From Bacteroidales bacterium UBA4070 (GTDB lineage: Bacteria > Bacteroidota > Bacteroidia > Bacteroidales > VadinHA17), in NCBI GenBank assembly GCA_002383485.1, contig DFYY01000005.1, forward strand, positions 11,944-75,943: 64,000 nt of DNA, in the 5' to 3' direction. The translations under genes were made by a program, and so were the position numbers. Positions within the stretch are counted from its first letter, which is position 1, and every line of letters begins with the position of its first letter. The notes under the pieces were generated by a model. It was given only the letters and a program-made list of their open reading frames with translations. It searched no databases and was not told the DNA's origin. Below are positions 44,917-52,910 of the stretch, one piece after another.

Positions 44917-45347
44917 CTATTTCATCACAAAACAGCCAGGCCCTGTTTCCTGTACCGGGGTCCAGACCACCTCGGAGAGTGCAGTCAGTCGCGGCAGGAT
45001 CATATATTCAGCAGTCCGCGGAATGACTCCGGCTCAGTGGCGGGATCGCCCTGGTAAACATTGAAATAACAGTGTGACACGGGAGCCATGACTGCCTTAT
45101 GGCCAGAGCGTGCAGCGGCCACTCCGCCATGCGCCTGCCTCTGTCAGTTTCGGGTATTTCTTTATCTCGATGCGCCATCCCTGGTCATCTACGAGGTGCC
45201 AGTGGAAGACATTGAGTTTGTGCATTGCCAGGATGTCAATATACCGTTTCACGAACTCCACATCGAAGAAGTGCCTGCTGACATCGAGGTGCATGCCGCC
45301 AGGATCAGCACAGCGGCAAGAGCAGTGAAGAGAGAACGAGGATACAT
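44917..45347 (-). pseudogene. GH20 beta-N-acetylhexosaminidase gene with several internal deletions
   Basis: Three GH20 pieces and a signal survive in order: a lipoprotein signal MYPRSLFTALAAVLILAAC from 45347, then the catalytic-domain start MHLDVSRHFFDVEFVKRY to KKYPKLTEAG (45294-45100), then GHKAVMAPVSHCYFNVYQGD (about 45100-45015), then EYMILPRLTALSEVVWT (45009-44917). Reading frame changes at each join. The N-terminal GH20b domain, about 200 catalytic-core residues and a further stretch are missing. No active enzyme can be made. It starts 8 bp after the nucleoside hydrolase-FmdE gene and was probably its operon partner. Confidence 0.85.
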
Positions 45348-45355
45348 TTTACAGT

Positions 45356-46693
45356 CTATTTAATTACTTCAATATCAAATATTTCATGTCTGTCAAACTG
45401 CAGCCAGTACTTGATCGAGTTCTGTCTTACAAGTTCCCAGTAAATATCACTGTCAAGGCCATGGACAAAATTGATCTCTCTGAGTTCACCCGACACTCTG
45501 TCTGCCAGGTCCTTCTTCAGCGTGATCCGGATGGTGATATCTCTGTGGGTGAAGTCGGCCGCTGCGAAGAACGGTTTTTCAGTACTGACTGTCAGAAGTC
45601 CGTGACCCGGGGTGGCGCCTGTGCTCACCTGGATGCCGTCGTTCATGCAGCTCAGAGGGGGAGTGGCTCCGGCATGGGTGGTCACAGTCATCTCGTCAAC
45701 ACCTGTGCAGAAATACTCCCTGGCCCTGATGCCCATCTTCACGCCAATAATGGCGAATACCCCCAGGTGGCGGTGGAGCTCATTGGCTATCACTCCGGAA
45801 GTCCATTCATCCTCTCCGTATTTGTTCCGGATATCAGTTACGAACGGCTGTATGTCAATCATGTAGAACGAGGTATCAACCGGCATGGTCTGTATCACCT
45901 GCATGCGTTCCACTGTCTCACCTTTCAGGAGTTTGACGGCAGCATCTCTCATTACGGCGATATCTTTGGGAACGAAGTAGTTATCGTCATCATCCCTGCC
46001 GGCTTCGCCGAACAGGTCCGGGAAATGAAGCAGAAGCGGCACCATCTCATCGAATGCGGTATAGACGAAGTTGTGTGATGGCATTGAATTAATCAGTTGC
46101 CTGACCCTGACGGCATAGGGAGTATGAATGTCGCTGATGCTTTTTAAGAGTTCTTCATTCCAGAAGCCTGTACCGCCTCCGCCGGTAACCGTAACGGGCA
46201 GAGAGCCGGCAAGCACCTGATCTGCCGCGGCAGGGTCACTTCTGTAGTTCAGTCCCTCCTTGCCCGGCAGTCCGCTGTTGCTCCAGAAAATATGACTTAT
46301 CTGTGTTTTGAACAAAGGGGCTTTTTCAATTGCAGCTGCGGCAGTCTGAAGGGAGCCAAGAGCGATGAACTTTACCTGAGTGATCTCAGAACCAAGCATC
46401 TTTTCAATGAGTTCAACAGCTTCACCGGGTCCTGCCACGGGAAGACCCTCGTGATGCAGCGCATCAGCCATATTTCTGATATTGTCATAAGCTGCCGGGG
46501 CTTTGTGAAATCCGTCCGATACAGTGATAGCCAGAATCCTTACATCCGGCGAGGCCATCATCATGCAGATTGCCTTCAGGTCGTCTATCCCGCCGTCGCT
46601 GTCAATGATGACGTAGTGTCTCGGTTTCCAGGGATGGGCTCCAAGGGGGATGATAGCCAGCAGTATGAGTATAGTCAGTATTATTCTCTTCAT
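45356..46693 (-). CDS. Nucleoside hydrolase fused to an FmdE domain, exported
   Basis: 445 residues from ATG 46693; a longer upstream frame would bury the signal MKRIILTILILLAIIPLGA. Residues about 25-280 are an inosine/uridine-type nucleoside hydrolase: the metal-binding DSDGGIDD, AITVSDG, and FDEMVPLLL near the expected catalytic site. From about 290 a second domain matches FmdE, the small subunit of formylmethanofuran dehydrogenase: HRHLGVFAIIGVKMG and PPLSCMNDGIQVSTGATPG. The fusion is unusual. It suggests cleavage of a nucleoside or related glycoside tied to metal or cofactor binding. The GH20 remnant follows on the same strand. Confidence 0.82.
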   Translation of the reverse strand: MKRIILTILILLAIIPLGAHPWKPRHYVIIDSDGGIDDLKAICMMMASPDVRILAITVSDGFHKAPAAYDNIRNMADALHHEGLPVAGPGEAVELIEKMLGSEITQVKFIALGSLQTAAAAIEKAPLFKTQISHIFWSNSGLPGKEGLNYRSDPAAADQVLAGSLPVTVTGGGGTGFWNEELLKSISDIHTPYAVRVRQLINSMPSHNFVYTAFDEMVPLLLHFPDLFGEAGRDDDDNYFVPKDIAVMRDAAVKLLKGETVERMQVIQTMPVDTSFYMIDIQPFVTDIRNKYGEDEWTSGVIANELHRHLGVFAIIGVKMGIRAREYFCTGVDEMTVTTHAGATPPLSCMNDGIQVSTGATPGHGLLTVSTEKPFFAAADFTHRDITIRITLKKDLADRVSGELREINFVHGLDSDIYWELVRQNSIKYWLQFDRHEIFDIEVIK

Positions 46694-46825
46694 CAGGTTG
46701 CTTTTTGTCAAAAGTAATAATTTAAGGCTTAAAAAGCGTAAACGAGCCCCGGATGCCATAACAAGGCATCATGCGGTGGTACGCGTTACCTTTTTTATTA
46801 TATTGACAGCCCTAAATTCTATTCA

Positions 46826-48280
46826 GTGAACAGGAGGAGCTGGTTATTGATTTTTGCCGGACTGATCATCGGGGTATTGATTTTTACCGGATTTGGGAAA
46901 GCTGTTGAGGCCACATCAACGAACGATTTCTGTGCCCGGTGTCATGTGCATCCTCAGGCAACAGCCAGCTGGAAGCAGGGAGTGCATTATGCCACTCAGT
47001 CGGGTTATCATGTCTCCTGTGCCGAATGCCATCTGCCACCGAAGGGAGAGGGTTATATCATTGAGAAGGCAAAGACCGGGATGCGCGATCTATGGAGTCA
47101 CTGGACTAAGGACTCCACGGAGTTCGACTGGGATGCAACTTCAACCCTGGAGCGGGCTTCAAAACACGTATACAATTCCAGTTGCCTAAAGTGTCATGAG
47201 AATCTTTTCCCGGCGAAGCTGACCCGGGAGGGATCGGAAGCACATCTGTACTACAAGCAGATGACCGAAAAGGGAGAGGATCTGCATTGCATCAGCTGTC
47301 ACCTCAACTCCGGGCACTATATTGAGGGTTATCTCCACGGAAGCAACACGGGATTCGCAGCGTCGGCAACCCGTTCAGACACCCTGTTCGAATCGCCGGT
47401 CACAGTCATCGCGTTCGAAAACTTCACCGAGCAGATCCCCGGATCGGGGGTATCGTTCCGGATGATCGCTGTGCCGGGAGGGGAGTTCACAATGGGCAGT
47501 CCTGATGATGAACCGCTTCGCGAAAGTGACGAGATGCAGAAGACAGTGAAGGTCGACAGTTTCTTCATTGCCGAGGTAGAGGTGACATGGGATGAGTACA
47601 TGGAGTTTTACAGGCAGACGGCATCGGAGGGAAGGACAACGGACACGGAAGGTGCCAGGGCGAAGGATGCCGGTGTGGATGCCATCAGCGGAGCCACTCC
47701 TCCGTACGGCAAGCCTGACCAGAACTGGGGGATGGGGCAGAGACCCGCCATCTCGATGAGCTGGCACGCTGCTGAAACCTACTGCAAGTGGCTCTCGAAA
47801 GTCACCGGGGAAAATTACCGGCTTCCCACGGAGGCGGAATGGGAATACGCATGCCGGGCAGGCACAATAACACCCTATTTCTTTGCCGGTGACCCTGGAA
47901 AGTTTGAGAAGAAGGGGCTCTTCGGAGGCAAGCAGGATACAGCGGTGATAGGCAGGTATGTGATCTACCGTGGCAACAGCCCGTCGAAAACGCAGGAACC
48001 ATCGGCGGTGAAGGCCAATCCGTGGGGTTTGAAGAATATGAGTGGCAATGTTGCCGAGTTTTGTTCAGATATTTATGAGGGAACCGGAGAGCATGTCATC
48101 AGGGGAGGGTCATTCCGTGACGGCGCCGCCGGTGTCCGCAGCGCCTCCCGTGACCATACCCGGACAGATGAATGGCTGAAGACCGATCCGCAGATGCCGA
48201 AGAGCATCTGGTGGTACTCTGATTGTTTTCATGTTGGATTCCGGGTAGTCATGGATCAGACAGTGGTGCTGGCAGATTGA
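46826..48280 (+). CDS. NapC/NrfH-type tetrahaem cytochrome fused to a SUMF1-like domain
   Basis: 484 residues, GTG start. An N-terminal membrane anchor (about 5-23) leads to four haem sites: C36-H40 (CARCH), C65-H69 (CAECH), C120-H124 (CLKCH) and C155-H159 (CISCH), the NapC/NrfH layout for taking electrons from quinol. From about 205 comes a SUMF1/FGE-like domain: MIAVPGGEFTMGS, SWHAAETYCKWLS, YRLPTEAEWEYACRAGT, NMSGNVAEFCSD, HVIRGGSFRDGAAG, HVGFRVV. In true formylglycine-generating enzymes the last block reads GSFLC with a second Cys nearby; both are absent. So this is a quinol-linked, periplasmic SUMF1-like protein of unknown reaction. Confidence 0.85.
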   Translation: MNRRSWLLIFAGLIIGVLIFTGFGKAVEATSTNDFCARCHVHPQATASWKQGVHYATQSGYHVSCAECHLPPKGEGYIIEKAKTGMRDLWSHWTKDSTEFDWDATSTLERASKHVYNSSCLKCHENLFPAKLTREGSEAHLYYKQMTEKGEDLHCISCHLNSGHYIEGYLHGSNTGFAASATRSDTLFESPVTVIAFENFTEQIPGSGVSFRMIAVPGGEFTMGSPDDEPLRESDEMQKTVKVDSFFIAEVEVTWDEYMEFYRQTASEGRTTDTEGARAKDAGVDAISGATPPYGKPDQNWGMGQRPAISMSWHAAETYCKWLSKVTGENYRLPTEAEWEYACRAGTITPYFFAGDPGKFEKKGLFGGKQDTAVIGRYVIYRGNSPSKTQEPSAVKANPWGLKNMSGNVAEFCSDIYEGTGEHVIRGGSFRDGAAGVRSASRDHTRTDEWLKTDPQMPKSIWWYSDCFHVGFRVVMDQTVVLAD

Positions 48281-48311
48281 AATACGCAAATCGCACCTCG
48301 CATATCCCAGG

Positions 48312-48366
48312 ACCTTCAGACTTCATACCTTCAGACTTCATACCTTCATGCCTTCAGACTTCAGAC
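48312..48366 (+). repeat. 15-bp tandem repeat before the Gfo/Idh/MocA gene
   Basis: ACCTTCAGACTTCAT occurs twice in tandem (48312-48326, 48327-48341), followed by partial copies to about 48366. It covers the spot expected for the -33 promoter element. Short tandem repeats here could vary promoter strength by slippage; that role is a guess. Confidence 0.7.
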
Positions 48367-48382
48367 GTAAACCATAAAATAC

Positions 48383-48390
48383 TATCTTTG
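48383..48390 (+). promoter_or_regulatory. -7 promoter element of the Gfo/Idh/MocA gene
   Basis: TATCTTTG matches TAnnTTTG, 20 bp before the ATG at 48411. No matching TTTG at -33; the 15-bp repeat occupies that place. Confidence 0.5.
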
Positions 48391-48410
48391 AAAATCCAAC
48401 CGTAATCATC

Positions 48411-49739
48411 ATGAAAAAATCATCCATCTCGAGAAGAAACTTCCTTGGAACTGCAGCTGCCGCGGGGGCAGCAGGAATCGTAGTTCCGGCATTCCTTACC
48501 TCATGTTCAACAGAAAAACGTGCAAAAGTTGTTCTGCCCGTCATGCTTGATGCGGCACCTGACGGTCCGCTGCTTAAGGCCGGTCTTATAGGCTGCGGAG
48601 GCAGGGGCACCGGCGCCGCGTTGAACTTCCTCCATTCAGGCCCCAATCTAACCATCGCCGCACTTGGCGATGTCTTTGACGACAGGATTACCGCCTGCCG
48701 TGAGCGCCTTGCAAAGGACGGAGTGGAGATAGCTGAAGAGAAGTGCTTTACGGGGTTCGATGCATACCAAAAGGTTATTGACGCGGGTGTTGATGTCATC
48801 ATCCTTGCCACCCCGCCTTTCTTCCGCCCGGAGCATTTTGAGGCAGCTGTCTCGGCAGGCAAGCATGTGTTCATGGAGAAACCCGTTGCCGTTGATCCGG
48901 CAGGGGCAAGGCAGATCATGGCCACCGGAGAAAAGGCAAAAGGGATGGAACTCTGCGTTGTAACAGGAACCCAGCGTCATCACCAGCACGACTATGTTGC
49001 CACCTGGGGTAAAGTACAGGAAGGGATGATAGGTGACATCGTGGCAGCCAACTGCTACTGGAATCAGAACCAGCTCTGGTACCGCGATCCCAATCCGTCA
49101 TGGTCAGAGATGGAATATATGATCCGCGACTGGGTCAACTGGTGCTGGCTTTCGGGTGACCATATCGTGGAACAGCATGTTCACAATATTGACGTCATCA
49201 ACTGGTTTACCGGTAAAAAGCCCGTCTCTGCTGTCTCCTTCGGCGCCCGCCACCGTCGCGTCACAGGCGATCAGTACGACTTCTTCAGCACTGATTTCAT
49301 ATATGACGGAGGCTTCCATGTTCACAGCATGTGCCGCCAGATCAACGGTACCGAGGGTAACGTCTCCGAGTGGGTGCAGGGAACCAACGGCACCTCCAAC
49401 TGCCAGAATACCATATGGGATCCGGCAGGCACCGAGCTCTGGAAGTATGACGGTTACAAGCTTGATGACCAGGGCAAGATGACGGATCAGCTGATCAGGA
49501 GCCCATATGACCAGGAGCACATTGACTTTGTCACAGCCATCCGTACCGGGAAGCCGCTGAATGAGGCCGAGTTCGTCGCAGTGTCGACAATGGCCGGGAT
49601 CATGGGCAGAATTTCTGCATATACTGGCAAGAAGGTAACCTGGGATGAGGTGATGAACTCTGATCTCAAGCTGGGGCCGAAGGTGTTTGACATGGGTCCT
49701 GTGGATGTACCCAAAAGTGTTCCCGTACCGGGAGAGTAA
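48411..49739 (+). CDS. Gfo/Idh/MocA family oxidoreductase, Tat-exported
   Basis: 442 residues. Twin-arginine signal SISRRNFLGTAAAAGAAG with a possible lipobox at LTSC. NAD site GLIGCGGRGTGAALNF, then FMEKPVAVDPAGA and a C-terminal alpha/beta domain with HVHNIDVINWF. The family oxidises or epimerises sugars with a tightly bound nicotinamide cofactor, which explains Tat export of a folded enzyme. Followed 69 bp later by a second Tat-exported sugar enzyme. GH109 N-acetylgalactosaminidase is a related alternative, but its defining sequence was not recognised. Confidence 0.9.
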   Translation: MKKSSISRRNFLGTAAAAGAAGIVVPAFLTSCSTEKRAKVVLPVMLDAAPDGPLLKAGLIGCGGRGTGAALNFLHSGPNLTIAALGDVFDDRITACRERLAKDGVEIAEEKCFTGFDAYQKVIDAGVDVIILATPPFFRPEHFEAAVSAGKHVFMEKPVAVDPAGARQIMATGEKAKGMELCVVTGTQRHHQHDYVATWGKVQEGMIGDIVAANCYWNQNQLWYRDPNPSWSEMEYMIRDWVNWCWLSGDHIVEQHVHNIDVINWFTGKKPVSAVSFGARHRRVTGDQYDFFSTDFIYDGGFHVHSMCRQINGTEGNVSEWVQGTNGTSNCQNTIWDPAGTELWKYDGYKLDDQGKMTDQLIRSPYDQEHIDFVTAIRTGKPLNEAEFVAVSTMAGIMGRISAYTGKKVTWDEVMNSDLKLGPKVFDMGPVDVPKSVPVPGE

Positions 49740-49808
49740 TTAATACTGCCGTTCCTGGTGGTACAGGTTAAATACAGGCTTACCGGGAAAACAGAAACAA
49801 TTTATATT

Positions 49809-50747
49809 ATGGATACAAGATCACGACGAAGTTTTCTGAGGGGCACAGCGGCAGCAGGTGTTGCGCTGTTATCAGCCCCTGTACTTCTCTCAGGGAGAAG
49901 CCGTTCAGCCTCTGTCCCTGACGCTGATAAGCCCTTCAGGCTGGCTTACGCACCCTCAATAGAAATGTTCCGGGATCTTAGCGGGAGCGAGAACCCGCTT
50001 GACAATATTCAGTTTATCGCTGACAAGGGATTCAGGGCGGTATTTGACAATGGTCTTCCCGGCCGGCCGGTGGAGGAGCAGGAGGACATAGCCACAAAGA
50101 TACAGCGAATGGGCCTTCTTATGGGACCATGGGTGCTGCATGCCGATTTTGGAAAGACCTCCTTCGTTCTGCCACACCGCGAGGTGCGTGATTTCCTGAC
50201 CATGAAGATGGAGGAGGGCATTGAGGTTGCCCGTCGCACCGGGTTCAAGACTGCACTGGTGGTGCCGGGAAGGTATGATGAGAGGATCCACCCTGACATG
50301 CAGCGGGCCAACGTTATTGATAATCTAAAATACTGTGCTGATCTTGTCGGGCCTGAGGGTATGACTCTGGTGCTGGAGCCGCTGAATACGCTCCGTGACC
50401 ATCCGGGACTCTGGCTCACAGGAATGTCCCAGGCATACCAGGTTTGCAAGGCGGTTAACAACCAGGCAGTTAAAATAGTTGACGACCTGTATCACCAGCA
50501 GATAACAGAGGGTAACCTGATACCCAACATAGAAGCTTGCTGGGATGAGATAGCTGCCTTTCATGTGGGAGACAACCCGGGGCGTAATGAGCCCACCACA
50601 GGTGAGATAAACTTTAAGAATATTTTCAAATACCTGCTCTCGCGTGATTACAAGGGGGTAATATGTATGGAGCACGGATGCAGCGCCAGGGGAGCTGCCG
50701 GTGTACGCCGTGTCATAGAAGCTTACCGCGAGTGCGACCCGTTCTGA
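49809..50747 (+). CDS. Hydroxypyruvate isomerase-like TIM-barrel protein, Tat-exported
   Basis: 313 residues from ATG 49809; the frame opens earlier but the Tat signal TRSRRSFLRGTAAAGVALL begins here. The body is an AP-endonuclease-2-like TIM barrel: PWVLHADFGK, LVLEPLNTLRDHPG (metal-ligand Glu), VKIVDDLYHQQ, AFHVGDNPGRNEPTTGEINF. These match hydroxypyruvate isomerase (Hyi). In Bacteroidota such Tat-exported proteins stand beside Gfo/Idh/MocA enzymes and are thought to process sugars in the periplasm. The real substrate is unknown. Confidence 0.87.
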   Translation: MDTRSRRSFLRGTAAAGVALLSAPVLLSGRSRSASVPDADKPFRLAYAPSIEMFRDLSGSENPLDNIQFIADKGFRAVFDNGLPGRPVEEQEDIATKIQRMGLLMGPWVLHADFGKTSFVLPHREVRDFLTMKMEEGIEVARRTGFKTALVVPGRYDERIHPDMQRANVIDNLKYCADLVGPEGMTLVLEPLNTLRDHPGLWLTGMSQAYQVCKAVNNQAVKIVDDLYHQQITEGNLIPNIEACWDEIAAFHVGDNPGRNEPTTGEINFKNIFKYLLSRDYKGVICMEHGCSARGAAGVRRVIEAYRECDPF

Positions 50748-50775
50748 ACTGTAAGAGGAAACTGCAAGCCGCCAT

Positions 50776-52506
50776 TTGACCAGGGAGAAAACAGTCATAA
50801 ACAATAAGTGGATCAAGGCATCCATCATCGGCACTATATGGGCAGCTGCCGAGATTGTACTCGGCACTTTCCTGCATAACCTGCGTGTCCCCTTCAGCGG
50901 CAATATGCTTACCGCTATCGCCCTCATCATCATGATTGCTGTAAGCTACCGCTGGCGCGAACAGGGGCTCTACTGGAGGGCGGGACTGATATGTGCGCTC
51001 ATGAAGGCAATGTCGCCCAGCGCAATCATCTTCGGACCGATGATCGCCATAATTGCAGAATCAATTCTCCTGGAGCTGTCAGTAAGGATCTTCGGCCGGA
51101 CAATTCCAGGATATATCCTCGGATCAATGCTGGCAATGTCCTGGAACCTTTTCCAGAAAGTCTTTAACATGATCATCTTTTACGGTGGCAACCTGGTGGA
51201 GATCTATTCGGGCATCACCGGTTGGGCAGAGAAGCAGTTGAATCTTAGTTTTGACGCATTCTGGGCACCCCTGATACTGCTTCTGACCCTCTATGCACTG
51301 TTCGGAGCTGCAGCCGCAATAGTTGGCATTAACACAGGCCGGAGAATGCTTTCACTCCCTCCGGAGACGACACTGCCTGAGCCGGCGGTAATACACAATC
51401 CGGACAGGCGGCGCGACGAACCGTTCAATTATTCCCTGGCGTGGCTGGCAGCCGACATCCTGCTGGTTGCAGGCATGCTGCTGGTGGTTAGCCTTCTGCC
51501 GTGGATATGGTGGCTGATCGCGGTTATACCCGTCGTCGCCATCCTGGCGATGAGGTACAAGCGTGCAATGCGGCAGTTGTCAAAGCCCGGCTTCTGGATA
51601 ACCTTTGTGTTAATTACCATGATGTCTGCCCTGGTCTTCTCATCACTGAAGACAGAAAAAAACAGCCTCTCCGAAGCGATCCTCATCGGGATACAGATGA
51701 ACTTCAGGGCAGTGATTATCATTGTCGGATTTTCGGCGCTGGGAACGGAGCTGTACAATCCGAAGATCCGTAACCTCTTCAGCAGCACCCGATTCAGGCA
51801 GCTTCCACTGGCCCTTGAGCTTTCAGCTGCCAGCCTGCCGACAATGATTGCAGATATGCCTGACCTGAAGACGGTAATACGAAAGCCGGTCTCAATTCTT
51901 AACCGAATGATAACCCGTGTGGAGAGGCGTCTTCATGAGGTGAAAGACCGTCCGCTTCTTGAAAAACAGGTGGTTATTGTTACAGGGACCATAGGAGAAG
52001 GGAAGACTGCCTGGCTTGCAAAACTGTCAGGCCTGCTCAGGGAGAAAGGGGTAAGGGTAGGCGGCATACTCGCTCTGCGAATAATTGAAGATGGCGTAAC
52101 CACCGGTTATGATATCTCTGACATAAGCACCGGAGACAGGACACCGTTTCTGAGGCATACGGGCAGTGAGACAATGGGGGTTGAACGGTTCACAATGACC
52201 GATGCCGGGTTCATCGCAGGGCGAAATACACTTGATCCATCTAACAACAGGGGCAACGATGTGGTAATAGTGGATGAGGTTGGCCCTCTCGAACTCAGTG
52301 GAAGGGGATGGAGCGAAGTAGTGGTCGGATTGTTGCATGATACCAGAGCTATCATGATCATTGCCGTAAGAAAAACCCTCACTGTGGCGGTCATTGAACA
52401 TTTCGGGATGGAAGGTGCCCTGATACTGGATGTGGCCGGGGCAAATGTGGTCAGTTTCGCAGATGATATTGCAGGTAAAATTCACAATCACAATCATAAT
52501 GACTGA
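50776..52506 (+). CDS. Membrane protein with ECF-transporter-like helices fused to a THEP1-like NTPase
   Basis: 576 residues, TTG start, 28 bp after the previous stop. Residues about 10-190 form five or six helices (GTIWAAAEIVLG, AGLICALMKAMSPSAIIFGP, PGYILGSMLAMSWNLFQ) resembling an ECF substrate-binding S component. About 215-390 is a second membrane part (MMSALVFSSLKTEKNSLSEA, ALELSAASLPTMIADMPD) loosely like the EcfT/CbiQ subunit. From about 395 is a P-loop NTPase of the THEP1/NTPase_1 type: Walker A GTIGEGKT (404-411), GGILALRI, GYDISDI, and Walker B VVIVDEVGPLELSGRGW (D500-E501). The tail is IHNHNHND. No ABC ATPase is nearby. A one-chain importer with an unusual motor is one reading; other uses are open. 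Confidence 0.6.
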   Translation: MTREKTVINNKWIKASIIGTIWAAAEIVLGTFLHNLRVPFSGNMLTAIALIIMIAVSYRWREQGLYWRAGLICALMKAMSPSAIIFGPMIAIIAESILLELSVRIFGRTIPGYILGSMLAMSWNLFQKVFNMIIFYGGNLVEIYSGITGWAEKQLNLSFDAFWAPLILLLTLYALFGAAAAIVGINTGRRMLSLPPETTLPEPAVIHNPDRRRDEPFNYSLAWLAADILLVAGMLLVVSLLPWIWWLIAVIPVVAILAMRYKRAMRQLSKPGFWITFVLITMMSALVFSSLKTEKNSLSEAILIGIQMNFRAVIIIVGFSALGTELYNPKIRNLFSSTRFRQLPLALELSAASLPTMIADMPDLKTVIRKPVSILNRMITRVERRLHEVKDRPLLEKQVVIVTGTIGEGKTAWLAKLSGLLREKGVRVGGILALRIIEDGVTTGYDISDISTGDRTPFLRHTGSETMGVERFTMTDAGFIAGRNTLDPSNNRGNDVVIVDEVGPLELSGRGWSEVVVGLLHDTRAIMIIAVRKTLTVAVIEHFGMEGALILDVAGANVVSFADDIAGKIHNHNHND

Positions 52507-52681
52507 TATTCTTCACATGGACAGTGATGACATGGTACACAAGGGTTATAACTGGATGCTGCCAGCCAGGCACATCAGGAAAAGGTATTCAACTATGTAA
52601 TGCAGAATAAAGCTGTCATGCCGCGTACAGCACTCAGGTATGCTATTGAGAAAATGACGCCTGATTACCGTGCAGCCAGGA
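52499..52681 (+). pseudogene. AlkD-type DNA alkylation repair gene remnant
   Basis: Only the C-terminal quarter is left. One frame reads ILHMDSDDMVHKGYNWML (52499-52560); after a frameshift the next reads QEKVFNYVMQNKAVMPRT and ALRYAIEKMTPDYRA. Together these match the end of the HEAT-repeat DNA alkylation repair family. The 5' end is missing, and it directly follows and overlaps the end of the membrane-NTPase gene. Confidence 0.75.
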
Positions 52682-52847
52682 TTGCCACAGCAGCCTTTTC
52701 AGCAGCTTTTTCAGGCTCAACCAGTTCCGACCTTCCGCCAGGGAAATAAAAGTTCTGCACGTCGATAACCAGCAGTGCATATTCCTTCTGTGCTGCCGCA
52801 TACTGAAATGCAGTAACCAGGACGATTGAAAGGATGAAACTCTTCAT
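52665..52847 (-). pseudogene. N-terminal fragment of an isochorismatase-like cysteine hydrolase
   Basis: From ATG 52847: signal MKSFILSIVLVTAFQYAAAQ then KEYALLVIDVQNFYFPGG with the catalytic Asp of DVQ, and EPEKAAEKAAVAILAAR. It stops at 52665 after about 60 residues, while the family needs about 180, so Lys and Cys of the catalytic triad are lost. Its 3' end meets the AlkD remnant head-on. Confidence 0.8.
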
Positions 52848-52910
52848 GATGGCTGGATGGTTGATCACCCAAAATTAGTAGCTTTAGCGGGCTTATTTTA
52901 ATTGCAAAGT

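Noticed and set aside
47640..47720. DAISGAT sequence in the SUMF1 fusion, resembling the flavinylation motif of FMN-binding domains
   Set aside because: The rest of an FMN-binding domain is missing and a similar stretch is, as I recall, common in SUMF1 proteins of Bacteroidota.
48411..49739. GH109 N-acetylgalactosaminidase for the Gfo/Idh/MocA protein
   Set aside because: The general family fold fits but no GH109-specific sequence was recognised, so the broader name was kept.
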